Positions 23,396 to 34,074 of a stretch of DNA of 64,000 nt are shown piece by piece. The stretch comes from Desulfoglaeba alkanexedens ALDC (lineage in GTDB: Bacteria > Desulfobacterota > Syntrophobacteria > Syntrophobacterales > DSM-9756), in contig NZ_CP040098.1 in the NCBI RefSeq assembly GCF_005377625.1, positions 186,001-250,000 of the forward strand. Direction: 5' to 3'. The notes under the pieces are model-generated. The model did not search any database. It saw nothing but the letters and a program-made list of their open reading frames with translations, and had not been told where the DNA came from. Within the stretch, counting starts at the first letter, position 1; the number at the start of each line of letters is the position of its first letter. Made by a program: the position numbers and the translations under genes.

Positions 23396-23964
23396 CAGTG
23401 GGCCCAGGACGAGTCCATTCCGTCGGATTCTTCGCCGTCGCCGCCTAGATCGAAATCGAAGTAGATAACCCCCAGTCGTTCGGCGTCCGCCCATTTCGAA
23501 GGCACCTCTTCTTTCGTCGGCTTCCCCAATCGCACCTCGTGGACGCGGATGCCGCTGTAATGGCCGACCTGATCCCGGATCTTCATTTCGATCCGGAGGG
23601 TTTCCCACCCGGAACGCGACCGGAAGCTGGGAGTCGGAAGTTCCACGTATCCCTTGAAATTGGCTTGCTTCGACCCTTCAAGCCGCACCGTATGATTGGA
23701 CCACATGTGCCCTCCGAGCTGCGAGACAACGAACCAGATGTGACTCATGTCGCCGTCCGGATCATGGCCTTCCACGTAAATACGAAGCACCTTGCCGAGC
23801 CACATGCTGGAAACGGTAAAGCTGTCGTCGAAGACCGGCGGATTAGGTTTCGGCGGCGCGGCCGCCTCTTTTGGCTGGACCGTCGCTGCACAGCCGGCCG
23901 AAAACAAGACCAACAGCCACAGGACACTCCGGCCGATTCTTCTGTACAGGGCTTCTTGCTCCAT
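23395..23964 (-). CDS. Predicted lipoprotein of unknown function
   Basis: The 189-residue protein has a lipoprotein signal (GRSVLWLLVLFSAGC, lipobox FSAGC, lipidated Cys about residue 25). A proline-rich linker (PKEAAAPPKPNPPVFDD) and an all-beta-looking domain follow, with WLGKVLRIYVEGHDPDGDM and WETLRIEMKIRD. The tail is acidic (DFDLGGDGEESDGMD). No catalytic motif is recognised; the beta domain could be immunoglobulin-like. ATG 23964 is chosen with GGAGG five bases upstream; ATG 23976 is four codons earlier. Confidence 0.75.
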   Translation of the reverse strand: MEQEALYRRIGRSVLWLLVLFSAGCAATVQPKEAAAPPKPNPPVFDDSFTVSSMWLGKVLRIYVEGHDPDGDMSHIWFVVSQLGGHMWSNHTVRLEGSKQANFKGYVELPTPSFRSRSGWETLRIEMKIRDQVGHYSGIRVHEVRLGKPTKEEVPSKWADAERLGVIYFDFDLGGDGEESDGMDSSWAH

Positions 23965-24099
23965 CGCCTCCTCCATCTTCCTCTGTGACGGTTCTTGAAA
24001 CCGCGTTTCGGTCCACCTTTCGGCGGGCGCCTTCCTCTTTTCAGATCGCGCACTCCCGGCGCAAATCCTCTTCACCGCGGAGCCGCTCTCAAAAGATTA

Positions 24100-24138
24100 G
24101 TAGTGTAGAAAATAATAGGCTATTATTTTTCACACTAC
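24100..24138. repeat. Family F AT-rich palindrome
   Basis: Inverted repeat with 19-base arms (24100-24118 and 24120-24138) matching at 17 of 19 positions, core GAAAATAATAG/CTATTATTTTT. It lies upstream of the lipoprotein gene and downstream of nothing. It is related to the arms at 17928 and 18171. It may form a hairpin or contribute promoter AT-content. Confidence 0.7.
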
Positions 24139-24267
24139 CAAGATATTGTTTGACGCGCGGCCTCTGCAGAAAGACCCTTTCTTGTGAGGGGATCGATCAA
24201 TGGGCGCGCAGGTGCGATCCGCCGGATCCACATCAACCCCTCCATGAACCTTCGGGCGGTAACGTCT

Positions 24268-24424
24268 CCATGGGAAGAGTCCATGGAACCGTCACGGCGG
24301 GTTCGACCAGGGATGCCCAACAGCCCGTGACGCCGCCGGTACCCTTTTCGCGAGGAGTCGCCGGCACAGCCTGACGCGAAGCCTTTCACGCATCCCGAGG
24401 AGGCTCATGGCAAGGGTTTCATGA
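24268..24424 (+). promoter_or_regulatory. Structured leader with a 5-codon reading frame coupled to the EAL-HDOD gene
   Basis: Possible hairpins are CCATGG...CCATGG (24268-24286), GTCACGG (24291-24297) with CCGTGAC (24325-24331), and GCCGG (24335-24339) with CCGGC (24361-24365). GAGGAGG at 24397-24403 precedes ATG 24407, which opens a five-residue frame (MARVS). Its TGA at 24422-24424 overlaps the ATG (24421) of the next gene. This looks like translational coupling or a leader peptide. No known riboswitch consensus, including c-di-GMP, was recognised. Confidence 0.35.
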
Positions 24425-25638
24425 ACAGCTTCGTCGCCCGCCAGCCCATCCTCGATCGAAGCCTCAGAGTCTTCGGCTACGAGATCCTCTACCGGCCGAC
24501 CGCCGTCAGCGAGGAGGCTTTGGTTTCGGACGGCGACAGCGCTTCTCTAAACGTCATCCAGAATATCGTCCTCGTTATCGGTTGCGACCGACTCACGGGC
24601 GGCCGTAAAGCGTTCATCAACTTCACCCGGAACCTGCTCCTTCAAGACGCCGCCTTCTATCTCCCCAAGGAACTGGCCGTAATCGAAATCCTGGAACACG
24701 TGAAGGTGGACCCCGAACTCATGGCCGCCTGCCAACGGCTCAAGCACGCCGGCTATCTCATCGCCCTGGACGATTTCGTCCTTAGCCGGAGCGAACACCA
24801 CCCCATCGCGCAACTGGCGGACATTGTCAAAGTGGATTTTCGCCTCACCACCCCGGAGGAGCACCGGGCCATCGTGTCCAGGTTCGGGAACGGATCCCGG
24901 CGTTTCCTCGCCGAAAAGACAGAAACCCGCGAAGAATTTCAGGAAGCGCTCCACGCGGGATATTCCCTCTTTCAAGGGTACTTCTTCAGCAAGCCGACCA
25001 TCATCGCCCGGAAAGACATCCCTGTGTCCAAGTTCAACTCCCTCAGGATGATGCGGGAACTCCACCGGGAGGACTTTCCCATCGAGGCGATTGAAAACGT
25101 GATCCGCCAGGATCCCTCCCTGGTCTACAAACTGCTCCGATACATCAACTCCGCCTTCTTCGGGCTCCGCCACAAGGTGACTTCCATACGCCACGCCTTG
25201 GCGCTGCTCGGCGAAAAGGAAGTGCGGAAATGGGCGACCCTCACCATCTACGCCCGCGTATCCAAGGGGCAGCCCGAAGAAGTACTCCGCCTGTCTCTGC
25301 TCCGGGCCGCTTTCTTCGAATCTCTGGCGCCGTACCTGAACATGGCGGAAGAAAAGCCGCAGCTCTTCCTCATGGGAATATTTTCCCTGGTGGATGTCCT
25401 GCTCGGCCGTCCTCTGGAGGAAGCCCTTTCCGAGGTGCCCCTTTCCGACGACATCAACCACGCCCTCCTGGGGGGTTCCAACCGCTACCGGCCCGTTTTC
25501 GACCTGGGCACAGCCTACGAAAAGGCCGACTGGACACGGGTTTTCGCTCTGTGCCAGAAGCTTTCCATTCATCCCCGCACCGTGGCAAGGCTCTACCTGG
25601 AAGCCATCGAATGGACCGAGCGGATCTTCCTGGTTTGA
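24421..25638 (+). CDS. EAL-HDOD (YuxH-family) signalling protein with degenerate EAL
   Basis: The 405-residue protein has an N-terminal EAL-like domain and a C-terminal HDOD domain (about 205-400, VIRQDPSLVYKLLRYINSAFFGLRHKVTSIRHAL). The catalytic EAL position reads GYEILYRP (EIL, residues 21-23). The later metal and catalytic positions DDF and K-x-D are partly kept (ALDDFV, VKVDF) but the full set is not. As in characterised YuxH-type proteins, it is therefore expected to lack c-di-GMP phosphodiesterase activity and act by protein contacts. ATG 24421 is coupled to the MARVS frame. A second HDOD sequence in the window (6460) is a remnant. Confidence 0.88.
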   Translation: MNSFVARQPILDRSLRVFGYEILYRPTAVSEEALVSDGDSASLNVIQNIVLVIGCDRLTGGRKAFINFTRNLLLQDAAFYLPKELAVIEILEHVKVDPELMAACQRLKHAGYLIALDDFVLSRSEHHPIAQLADIVKVDFRLTTPEEHRAIVSRFGNGSRRFLAEKTETREEFQEALHAGYSLFQGYFFSKPTIIARKDIPVSKFNSLRMMRELHREDFPIEAIENVIRQDPSLVYKLLRYINSAFFGLRHKVTSIRHALALLGEKEVRKWATLTIYARVSKGQPEEVLRLSLLRAAFFESLAPYLNMAEEKPQLFLMGIFSLVDVLLGRPLEEALSEVPLSDDINHALLGGSNRYRPVFDLGTAYEKADWTRVFALCQKLSIHPRTVARLYLEAIEWTERIFLV

Positions 25639-25690
25639 CACGGCTTGCGCGCCTTCGTCGAAGCGGGCGCCGAGACGGGTCGGAGCCAAA

Positions 25691-25716
25691 CAAAAAAAGC
25701 CCGGGAATCCCGGGCT
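25691..25716 (-). terminator. Rho-independent terminator of the nuo-GAF transcript
   Basis: On the minus strand the hairpin GCCCGGGATTCCCGGGC (25699-25715) is followed by seven T residues (25692-25698). It lies 39 bp beyond the GAF-gene stop. Confidence 0.85.
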
Positions 25717-25754
25717 GGAGGCGCCGGTCAAGCCGGCCGCCGGGTAGATCTCCA

Positions 25755-26597
25755 TCACTCCGGCCGATATGCGCAGTATTCAATCCAGTTGTGGACTTCG
25801 GAAAGCAAGGATTTGTACTTTTCCTTCCCCTTGCTGTACATGATGGCGTTTTCGATGGCGATCCCGCATTGTTCGGCGACCGCCATGGCGAAGTCCACTT
25901 CGTAACGGTGGAAGCGCCGCTTCTTTTCCGTGAAAATGCGCATGCTTCCGATGACGCGATCCCGGATTACAATGGGGACGGCGAGAATCGAGCCGATCCC
26001 TTCCAGGGCCGCTTCGCCCGGGTACTGGACGCGGGGATCGGTTTCCACGTCATAGATCTGCACGGGGGTTCCCGAAATCGTCTCGGCGATGCTCTTTTCG
26101 GCGTCCAGCGGCCCCTTTTCCAGGTATTTTTCACTCAACCCGTAGGCGGCCGCCTGATCCAGGCGCTCCTTGTCCTTGTCCAAGAGCAGCAGCGCGCATC
26201 CCTTGGCCTGGAAGATCTTACTGACTTCTTCCACGATGGCCTGGAGCACCTTCTGGTATTCGAGGGTCGACGTGACGGTACGGCTGATGTTCATGAAGCC
26301 CTGCAAGTACGGGTTCTTGAAGAGCCGCAGCATGGCCACGCTGTCTTCGTCGATTTCTTCGGCCACAAAACTCTGACGCCGGAAACATTCCAGCGAAAGC
26401 GCCATGAACGGGCACGCCTCCAGGTCGGAAATGTCCGTCACGTTGAGCGGGCAGCAGCCTTCCTTTTGGACCTTGGTGACCAGGCTCTCAACCACCAGGT
26501 CCGCCACTTCCGGTTCCGTAAGACTCTGAAGTATGCCCTCCAGCACCAGGCTCAACGCCCTGCGGACCTGCGCACTGCCTCTGTCCTTGTCATTCAT
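25755..26597 (-). CDS. GAF-domain protein, last cistron of the nuo operon
   Basis: A 280-residue soluble protein. Residues ~105-260 form a GAF domain (TVTSTLEYQKVLQAIVEEVSKIF, GCALLLLDKDKERL, GIGSILAVPIVIRDRVIGSMRIFTEK). The N-terminal 100 residues contain a cysteine-bearing segment (EGCCPLNVTDISDLEACPF) that could bind a metal or cluster; this is inference. It starts 24 bp after nuoN on the same strand, and a terminator lies after it, so it is very likely co-transcribed with complex I. No output domain is present, so it may sense a ligand or redox state and act through contacts. Confidence 0.8.
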   Translation of the reverse strand: MNDKDRGSAQVRRALSLVLEGILQSLTEPEVADLVVESLVTKVQKEGCCPLNVTDISDLEACPFMALSLECFRRQSFVAEEIDEDSVAMLRLFKNPYLQGFMNISRTVTSTLEYQKVLQAIVEEVSKIFQAKGCALLLLDKDKERLDQAAAYGLSEKYLEKGPLDAEKSIAETISGTPVQIYDVETDPRVQYPGEAALEGIGSILAVPIVIRDRVIGSMRIFTEKKRRFHRYEVDFAMAVAEQCGIAIENAIMYSKGKEKYKSLLSEVHNWIEYCAYRPE

Positions 26598-26621
26598 GAA
26601 AATCCCCTTTCCCGTGCGGCC

Positions 26622-28091
26622 TTACAGGAGAACATAAACGGACTGACGGGCCCATTCCCAGAACGCATGAGGAAAGATCCCCAGGTGTAGCGTCGCCCAC
26701 AGCGCCAGTACCAAGGCCCCGGCGGCGGCAACCGAACCGGCCGGACTCTCCGAAATCGCCGGGTGCCACCCGGATTCAGCGGATCGCGAGTACATCACCA
26801 CCACGACTCGAAGATAATAATACACCGCAACCACGCTGTTGAGCACCCCGATGATCACCAGCCACAGCAGGTCGGCCCGAACCGCCGCCGCGAACACGAA
26901 GAACTTGGCGATAAATCCCGCTGTGGGCGGAATGCCGGCAAGCGAAAAAAGAAACACCGCCATGGCCGCGCCCAAAAGCGGCGACTGAAACCCAAGACCT
27001 CTCAAGTCCTCAAGGGCCTCCCCCACTCCGTAGCGTTCCTGCAGATAGATCACCACGCCGAAGGCCCCCAGGTTCATGAAGGTGTAGGCCAGCAGATAGA
27101 CCAACATCCCTGTCAGTCCCTGGTCGGAGGCGGCGGTCACGGCCATGAGGATGGTTCCGGCGTGGGCGATGCTCGAATAGGCGAGCATCCGCTTCACGTT
27201 CTGCTGCGTGAGCGCCATGACGTTTCCCACCGTCATGGTCAGAGCCGAAAGGACCCAAAAGACCGGAATCCAATGAGGCCGGATCGTCGGAAGGGCGAGC
27301 CAGAAGACCCGGGCCAGCGCCGCGAACACGGCGGCCTTCACCCCGACGGCCATGTAGGCCGTGACGGGCGTCGCCGCGCCTTCGTACACGTCAGGCGTCC
27401 ACATGTGAAAGGGCACCAGGGCGATTTTGAAACTGAACCCCACGAGCACCAGCGCCGACCCCAGCAGGAGGTAAGCATTGAAGAGCGTTTGCGTGGTTCC
27501 CAGGTAGGCCGCCATGGCGCTCATGGAAAGCGAACCCACCGCGCCGTAGAGGAACGTGAGCCCGTAGACGAAGAATCCCGAAGCGAACGCACCCAGCAGG
27601 AAGTACTTGAGCGACGCTTCGTTCGCCCGCCGCTGATGCCGCGGCATGCCGACCAGCACGTAGATGGCGATGGAAAAGATTTCCAGCCCGAGAAACAGCA
27701 TGACCAGGTTGGCCGCCTGGGCCATGAGCATCATGCCCGCCGTACTGAAAAGCAGGAGGGCGTAGTATTCGCCTCGTTCGATCCGTTCCCAGCTCAGGAC
27801 CCCGACGGAGAGAAGCACCACTAGGAGCGTCCCCAGAAGGAACACGGCGTTGAAGAACACCGCAAAGGCGTCGGCATAGATCATCCCGCCGAACAGTTCA
27901 TTCTCCAGGGGAAGCGGCCGGAAAAGCGCCGCGAGCGCCAGCACCGTACCCACGCACGCCAGATAGGCCGGGTGTCCTTTGCGGCCGAGCGGGGAAAACG
28001 CGTCCACCAGGAGAATCACGATGCCGGTTCCCACCACGATAAGAAAAGGCAGAACGCCCGCACACTCGGCAAGATACTTCAAGCCATCCAT
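26622..28091 (-). CDS. nuoN: NADH-quinone oxidoreductase subunit N
   Basis: One of three antiporter-like proton-pumping subunits of complex I; 489 residues, about 14 helices. The proton_antipo_M core is visible (YYALLLFSTAGMMLMAQAANLVMLFLGLE; KMLAYSSIAHAGTILMAV), with the conserved Lys/Glu helices expected for pumping. Start ATG 28091 is preceded by GAGG. It is the last nuo gene, 22 bp after nuoM. Confidence 0.95.
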   Translation of the reverse strand: MDGLKYLAECAGVLPFLIVVGTGIVILLVDAFSPLGRKGHPAYLACVGTVLALAALFRPLPLENELFGGMIYADAFAVFFNAVFLLGTLLVVLLSVGVLSWERIERGEYYALLLFSTAGMMLMAQAANLVMLFLGLEIFSIAIYVLVGMPRHQRRANEASLKYFLLGAFASGFFVYGLTFLYGAVGSLSMSAMAAYLGTTQTLFNAYLLLGSALVLVGFSFKIALVPFHMWTPDVYEGAATPVTAYMAVGVKAAVFAALARVFWLALPTIRPHWIPVFWVLSALTMTVGNVMALTQQNVKRMLAYSSIAHAGTILMAVTAASDQGLTGMLVYLLAYTFMNLGAFGVVIYLQERYGVGEALEDLRGLGFQSPLLGAAMAVFLFSLAGIPPTAGFIAKFFVFAAAVRADLLWLVIIGVLNSVVAVYYYLRVVVVMYSRSAESGWHPAISESPAGSVAAAGALVLALWATLHLGIFPHAFWEWARQSVYVLL

Positions 28092-28113
28092 GGAAAAGAC
28101 CTCGTCCTCGCAA

Positions 28114-29712
28114 TCATTTCGAACCCGCTGGATGGGTAAGGGACATCCCGCCGGCCGATTCCGTTCCCGGCCCGCTCAAGGGCCATAATGCCGCCTGCCG
28201 GTGCGTCCCCGCACCTTGAGGAAGACTCACCCGCTCCAGGGTCGCCCGAACTGAAGGTTCCATCTTCTGCAGGAAGGGCGTCGGACCGATCCCGATCCAG
28301 ACGATGAAGAGCACCACCGGGACCAGCAGCCCCACTTCCCTCCGCGACAGGTCCGACAATCCCGTGTTTTCCTCATGCGTCACGGTCCCGAACATGACCC
28401 GCTGAAACATCGACAACATGTACCACGCGCCAAGGACAATCCCCGTCGCCCCCAGTACCGCCCAGTACGCTTCCACCCGGAAGGCACCGAGAAGGATCAG
28501 GAACTCGCCCACAAAGCCGTTGAGCCCCGGAAGGCCGATGGAAGCCAGCGTCGCCACCATGAAAAAGGCGGCAAGGCGCGGCACCGGCTTGGCCAGGCCT
28601 CCGAAATCGGCGATCATCCGGGTGTGGCGGCGTTCGTAGAGCATCCCCACCAGGAGAAAGAGCGCCCCCGTGCTCAACCCGTGATTCACCATCTGGATCA
28701 GGCCGCCCTGGACCCCTTCCACGTTCAACGTGAAGATCCCCAGCATCACGAACCCCAGGTGACTCACGCTGGAATACGCGATGAGCCGCTTGAGGTCCTT
28801 CTGCACCAGGCACATGAAGGCCCCGTAGATGATTCCGATGATGGCGAGAACCACCATCAGCGGTACGAGATAGGCCGTCGCGTCGGGAAAAAGCGGCAGA
28901 TTGAACCTGAGAAAGCCATAGGTCCCCATCTTCAGGAGCACACCCGCCAGGATCACGCTCCCCACCGTGGGGGCTTCCGTGTGCGCATCGGGAAGCCACG
29001 TATGGAAAGGAAACATGGGCACCTTGATGGCGAACGCCAGCCCGAAGGCCAGGAAAAGCCAGAGTTGCAGCGAAAACGGCAGCCGCAGATCGTACCATTG
29101 CAGCAGGTCGAAACTGTAGATGCCCGTCGTCCTGGCCTGGTGGAAATAGACAACCAGGATGCCGACCAGCATGAACACCGAACCCGCCATGGTATAGACG
29201 AAGAACTTGACCGCCGCGTACACCCGCCGGGCCGGGTTGCCCCAGACCAGGATGAGCATAGCCATGGGGATCAGCATCACTTCCCAGAAGATGTAAAAAA
29301 GGAAAAGATCCAGCGCTGCAAACACACCCAGCATCCCGCATTCCAGAACCAGGAAGCTCACCAGGAATTCCTTGAGCCGCTCCTGGATGTCGGTCCAGGA
29401 GGCCAGAACGCAGATCGGCCCCAGAAACGCGGTGAGCAGCATCAGAAACAGGCTGATGCCGTCGACCCCCAGGAAATACTGGATTCCGAGCCCCTGGTGC
29501 CACACGTGCCGCTCCACGAACTGCATCCCTGCCGTTCCCTCGTCGAAGGCGCCGTATAGCACCAGCCCCAGCAGGAACACCACCGTGGTGGTGATGAGCG
29601 CGATCCAGCGCTGCAGGTCCCGGTTTTCCCGGTCCACGAAAGCAAGTAGCAGCACACCCGCCAGGGGCGAAAAAATGATCGCAGAAAGCAGCGGGAACGA
29701 GATCGATTCCAT
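28114..29712 (-). CDS. nuoM: NADH-quinone oxidoreductase subunit M
   Basis: Antiporter-like pumping subunit of 532 residues. Motifs are LFYIFWEVMLIPMAMLILVWG (helix with the conserved Glu), FPFHTWLPDAHTEAPTVGSVILAGVLLKMGTYG and LKRLIAYSSVSHLGFVMLG. ATG 29712 (MESISFPLL) is selected with AGAGGAG five bases upstream; a longer frame to 29763 has no support. Gene order nuoL-M-N is canonical. Confidence 0.96.
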   Translation of the reverse strand: MESISFPLLSAIIFSPLAGVLLLAFVDRENRDLQRWIALITTTVVFLLGLVLYGAFDEGTAGMQFVERHVWHQGLGIQYFLGVDGISLFLMLLTAFLGPICVLASWTDIQERLKEFLVSFLVLECGMLGVFAALDLFLFYIFWEVMLIPMAMLILVWGNPARRVYAAVKFFVYTMAGSVFMLVGILVVYFHQARTTGIYSFDLLQWYDLRLPFSLQLWLFLAFGLAFAIKVPMFPFHTWLPDAHTEAPTVGSVILAGVLLKMGTYGFLRFNLPLFPDATAYLVPLMVVLAIIGIIYGAFMCLVQKDLKRLIAYSSVSHLGFVMLGIFTLNVEGVQGGLIQMVNHGLSTGALFLLVGMLYERRHTRMIADFGGLAKPVPRLAAFFMVATLASIGLPGLNGFVGEFLILLGAFRVEAYWAVLGATGIVLGAWYMLSMFQRVMFGTVTHEENTGLSDLSRREVGLLVPVVLFIVWIGIGPTPFLQKMEPSVRATLERVSLPQGAGTHRQAALWPLSGPGTESAGGMSLTHPAGSK

Positions 29713-29794
29713 GAAACTCCTCTGTCCTACCGGCGTCGTTCCGGGAGATTCGCCGGAAATCACTCACCCCCGGCCCGCACCGCCGCCTCCACCA

Positions 29795-31717
<1,923 letters not shown>

Positions 31718-31739
31718 TCCGTCTCCTTCGCTGTCGGCG

Positions 31740-32042
31740 TCAGCCCTTCAATAGGTGGATGCGGTCCACGAAGATGCTGCGCCAGTTGCGATAGAGAGTC
31801 ACGATGATCGCGAGTCCGACCGTCACTTCCGCCGCCGCCACCACCATGACGAAAAAGACGAACAGCTGCCCGTCGAAATTTTCCATAAACCGCGAAAAGG
31901 CGACGAAGCTGAGGTTGGCCGCGTTGAGCATCAGTTCGATGGACATGAAGATCACGATGGCGTTCCGCCGCACCAGAACTCCCAACACGCCCACGCTGAA
32001 AAGGATCGCGCTCACCACCAGGTAATAGTTCAACGGTACCAT
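31740..32042 (-). CDS. nuoK: NADH-quinone oxidoreductase subunit K
   Basis: Three-helix subunit of 100 residues. The two membrane glutamates of the proton path are visible in [13 protein letters not shown] and [21 protein letters not shown] precedes ATG 32042. It begins 13 bp after nuoJ, as expected for the J-K-L order. Confidence 0.96.
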   Translation of the reverse strand: MVPLNYYLVVSAILFSVGVLGVLVRRNAIVIFMSIELMLNAANLSFVAFSRFMENFDGQLFVFFVMVVAAAEVTVGLAIIVTLYRNWRSIFVDRIHLLKG

Positions 32043-32055
32043 CGATTCTCCCGCT

Positions 32056-32574
32056 TCAACGAATTTCCTTTTTCGCCAGGACGATCACGCCCACCACCGC
32101 CACCAGCAGCAAAACGGACGTCACTTCAAAGGGCAGCAGGTAATCCCGGAACAAAAGGCGGCCCACCGCGTGGATGTTCCCTCCCTGCGCCGCCACCCAA
32201 TCCGGCCCCTGCCCGCCCTTCGCACCCAAATGAGCCATGGGATGATAGAGGACCGTAAGGACCGCACCGAAAAGCACCGCCGTGAACGGCACCGCCGGCC
32301 GGAGCCTTTTGCGGAATACGGCCCGGTCCTCAGCACGCGGCCTGAGGTTCAACAGCATGATCACGAACAAAAAGAGCACCATCACCGCCCCGGCGTACAC
32401 CAGCACCTGCATGAGAGCGATGAATTCGGCCTGGAGCAGGAGGTAGAGCCCGCCCATGGAAAAGAAGCTCACGATGAGAAAGAGAGCGCTCTTGATGGGA
32501 TGCGGGTGCCAGACCACCATGCCAGCCGAACCGACGGTGAGTGCCGAAAAGAAGATAAAGAGCGCCAGTTCCAT
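32056..32574 (-). CDS. nuoJ: NADH-quinone oxidoreductase subunit J
   Basis: Five-helix membrane subunit of 172 residues. Conserved features include [52 protein letters not shown] (the pi-bulge helix region), then a soluble loop and a last helix ([21 protein letters not shown]). It starts three bases after the nuoI stop. Confidence 0.95.
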   Translation of the reverse strand: MELALFIFFSALTVGSAGMVVWHPHPIKSALFLIVSFFSMGGLYLLLQAEFIALMQVLVYAGAVMVLFLFVIMLLNLRPRAEDRAVFRKRLRPAVPFTAVLFGAVLTVLYHPMAHLGAKGGQGPDWVAAQGGNIHAVGRLLFRDYLLPFEVTSVLLLVAVVGVIVLAKKEIR

Positions 32575-32577
32575 GGA

Positions 32578-32982
32578 TCATTCCTCGCTCAGTAGCTTTT
32601 CCTTGTCGTAGTACAGAACGTCCTTGTCGTACTGGGCCAGTTCATACTTGCGGTTCAGCACGATGGCTTCCTTGGGGCAGGCCGCTTCACAGAAGCCGCA
32701 GAAGATGCAGCGGGTGAGATCCACGATGAATGTCCTGGGATACTTGTCGTGCATGCCCTCCCCGGCGGCCGGTTCCACCGTGATGGCCCCCGACGGGCAC
32801 ACCGTCATGCACAGCTGGCACGCCACGCACTTGACCTTTCCGGTTTCGTCCTTCAGAAGCCGCGGGTGGCCTCGGAAACGTTCCGATACTTCCCGCTTTT
32901 CTTCCGGGTAGCGGATGGTGATGGGCTTCCGGAAACACTGTTCCAGCGTCTTGGCCAGACCTTTTAGAAACGGAGCGATCAT
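32578..32982 (-). CDS. nuoI: NADH-quinone oxidoreductase subunit I
   Basis: Carries clusters N6a/N6b in the peripheral arm; 134 residues with two 4Fe-4S motifs, CVACQLCMTVCP and CIFCGFCEAACP. At the N-terminus FLKGLAKTLEQCFRKPITIRYPEEKREV is typical. ATG 32982 is annotated. GTG 32988, two codons earlier, overlaps the nuoH stop (GTGA) and is an equally reasonable coupled start. Confidence 0.95.
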   Translation of the reverse strand: MIAPFLKGLAKTLEQCFRKPITIRYPEEKREVSERFRGHPRLLKDETGKVKCVACQLCMTVCPSGAITVEPAAGEGMHDKYPRTFIVDLTRCIFCGFCEAACPKEAIVLNRKYELAQYDKDVLYYDKEKLLSEE

Positions 32983-32984
32983 TT

Positions 32985-34013
32985 TCACCGCCAAAGCATC
33001 AGAAAACAGCCGGTCAGAATGATATTCCCCAGGGAAAGGGGCAGCAGCACCTTCCAGCCGAAATGCATGAGCTGGTCGAAACGGACGCGGGGAAAGGTGG
33101 CCCGCACCCAGATGAAGAAAAACACCAGCGCAAACGTCTTCAGGGCGAACCAGAGCCCCGATGGGAGCCACGGCCCCTGCCAGCCGCCCCAAAAGAGGGT
33201 CACGGCGACGCCGCTCACCGTGATGATGTGCGCGTATTCGGCGAGCTGGAACAGCCCGAATCTCATGGAGCTGTATTCCGTGTGGTAGCCTGCCACCAGC
33301 TCGTTTTCGCATTCGATGAGGTCGAAGGGGGTGCGGCACGTTTCCGCGAACGCCGCGATCATGTAGAGCACGAATCCCAGGGGCTGATAGACGATGAAGG
33401 GCAGGCGGGCCTGAGCCTCCACGATTTCTGTCATGCGCATGGAGCCGGCCACCATGAGGACGCCGATCACGGCCATACCGAGAGCGAGTTCATAGCTGAT
33501 CATCTGGGCCGTCACGCGCACCGCACCCAGCAGCGAGTAACGGTTGTCCGATGCCCAGCCACCCAGGACCACTCCATAGGTCGAAAGGGATGAAACAGCC
33601 AGAATAAAAAGAACACTTCCGGGAATATCGGCGACGACGCCGCGATTCATGGAAAAGCGCGTGAGATCCACTGTGGACCCCAGAAAAGTCACCACATCGG
33701 GGGCGATGCGATCGGCAAACGGAATGGCGAGAAAGGGAGAGAGCGCCGCCACGGCGGTGACGGCCGGAGCGACCGCGTAAAGCTTGGGTTCCGAAACAGG
33801 AAGCGCGATGTCTTCCTTGAAAAGAAGCTTCACCCCGTCGGCCACAGGCTGCAGCAGTCCCCAGGGACCCACGCGGTTCGGGCCGAGCCGGAGCTGCATG
33901 AAGCCCAGCACCTTGCGTTCCATCAAGGTGGCGTAGGCCACCGCCGTGAGGAACACCAACAGGAGGAAAAGGGTCTTGATTCCCGTAACGATTACCAGCG
34001 CGATCCAGTCCAT
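32985..34013 (-). CDS. nuoH: NADH-quinone oxidoreductase subunit H
   Basis: Membrane subunit forming the quinone chamber with NuoB/D; 342 residues, eight or so helices. Signatures: ATLMERKVLGFMQLRLGPNRVGPWGLLQPVADGVKLLFKED and FAETCRTPFDLIECENELVAGYHTEYSSM. It starts 61 bp after nuoG and its stop touches nuoI. Confidence 0.96.
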   Translation of the reverse strand: MDWIALVIVTGIKTLFLLLVFLTAVAYATLMERKVLGFMQLRLGPNRVGPWGLLQPVADGVKLLFKEDIALPVSEPKLYAVAPAVTAVAALSPFLAIPFADRIAPDVVTFLGSTVDLTRFSMNRGVVADIPGSVLFILAVSSLSTYGVVLGGWASDNRYSLLGAVRVTAQMISYELALGMAVIGVLMVAGSMRMTEIVEAQARLPFIVYQPLGFVLYMIAAFAETCRTPFDLIECENELVAGYHTEYSSMRFGLFQLAEYAHIITVSGVAVTLFWGGWQGPWLPSGLWFALKTFALVFFFIWVRATFPRVRFDQLMHFGWKVLLPLSLGNIILTGCFLMLWR

Positions 34014-34074
34014 GACTTCCGTCGTTCCTTCCGGAATCCGTCCCGGCGGGCAGCGGGCATCCCCGCCGACCCGG

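Noticed and set aside
22729-23464. Forward frames of about 177 residues between the Cache remnant and the lipoprotein gene
   Set aside because: They read through family A palindromes (SLGTRG, CSQAGVWEQ type peptides); only the short N-box remnant has real similarity.
24268-24400. c-di-GMP (GEMM) riboswitch upstream of the EAL-HDOD gene
   Set aside because: It would suit the gene's function, and GACGCGAAGCC is suggestive, but the conserved CACGCACAGGGCAAACC core and the tetraloop-receptor arrangement are absent.
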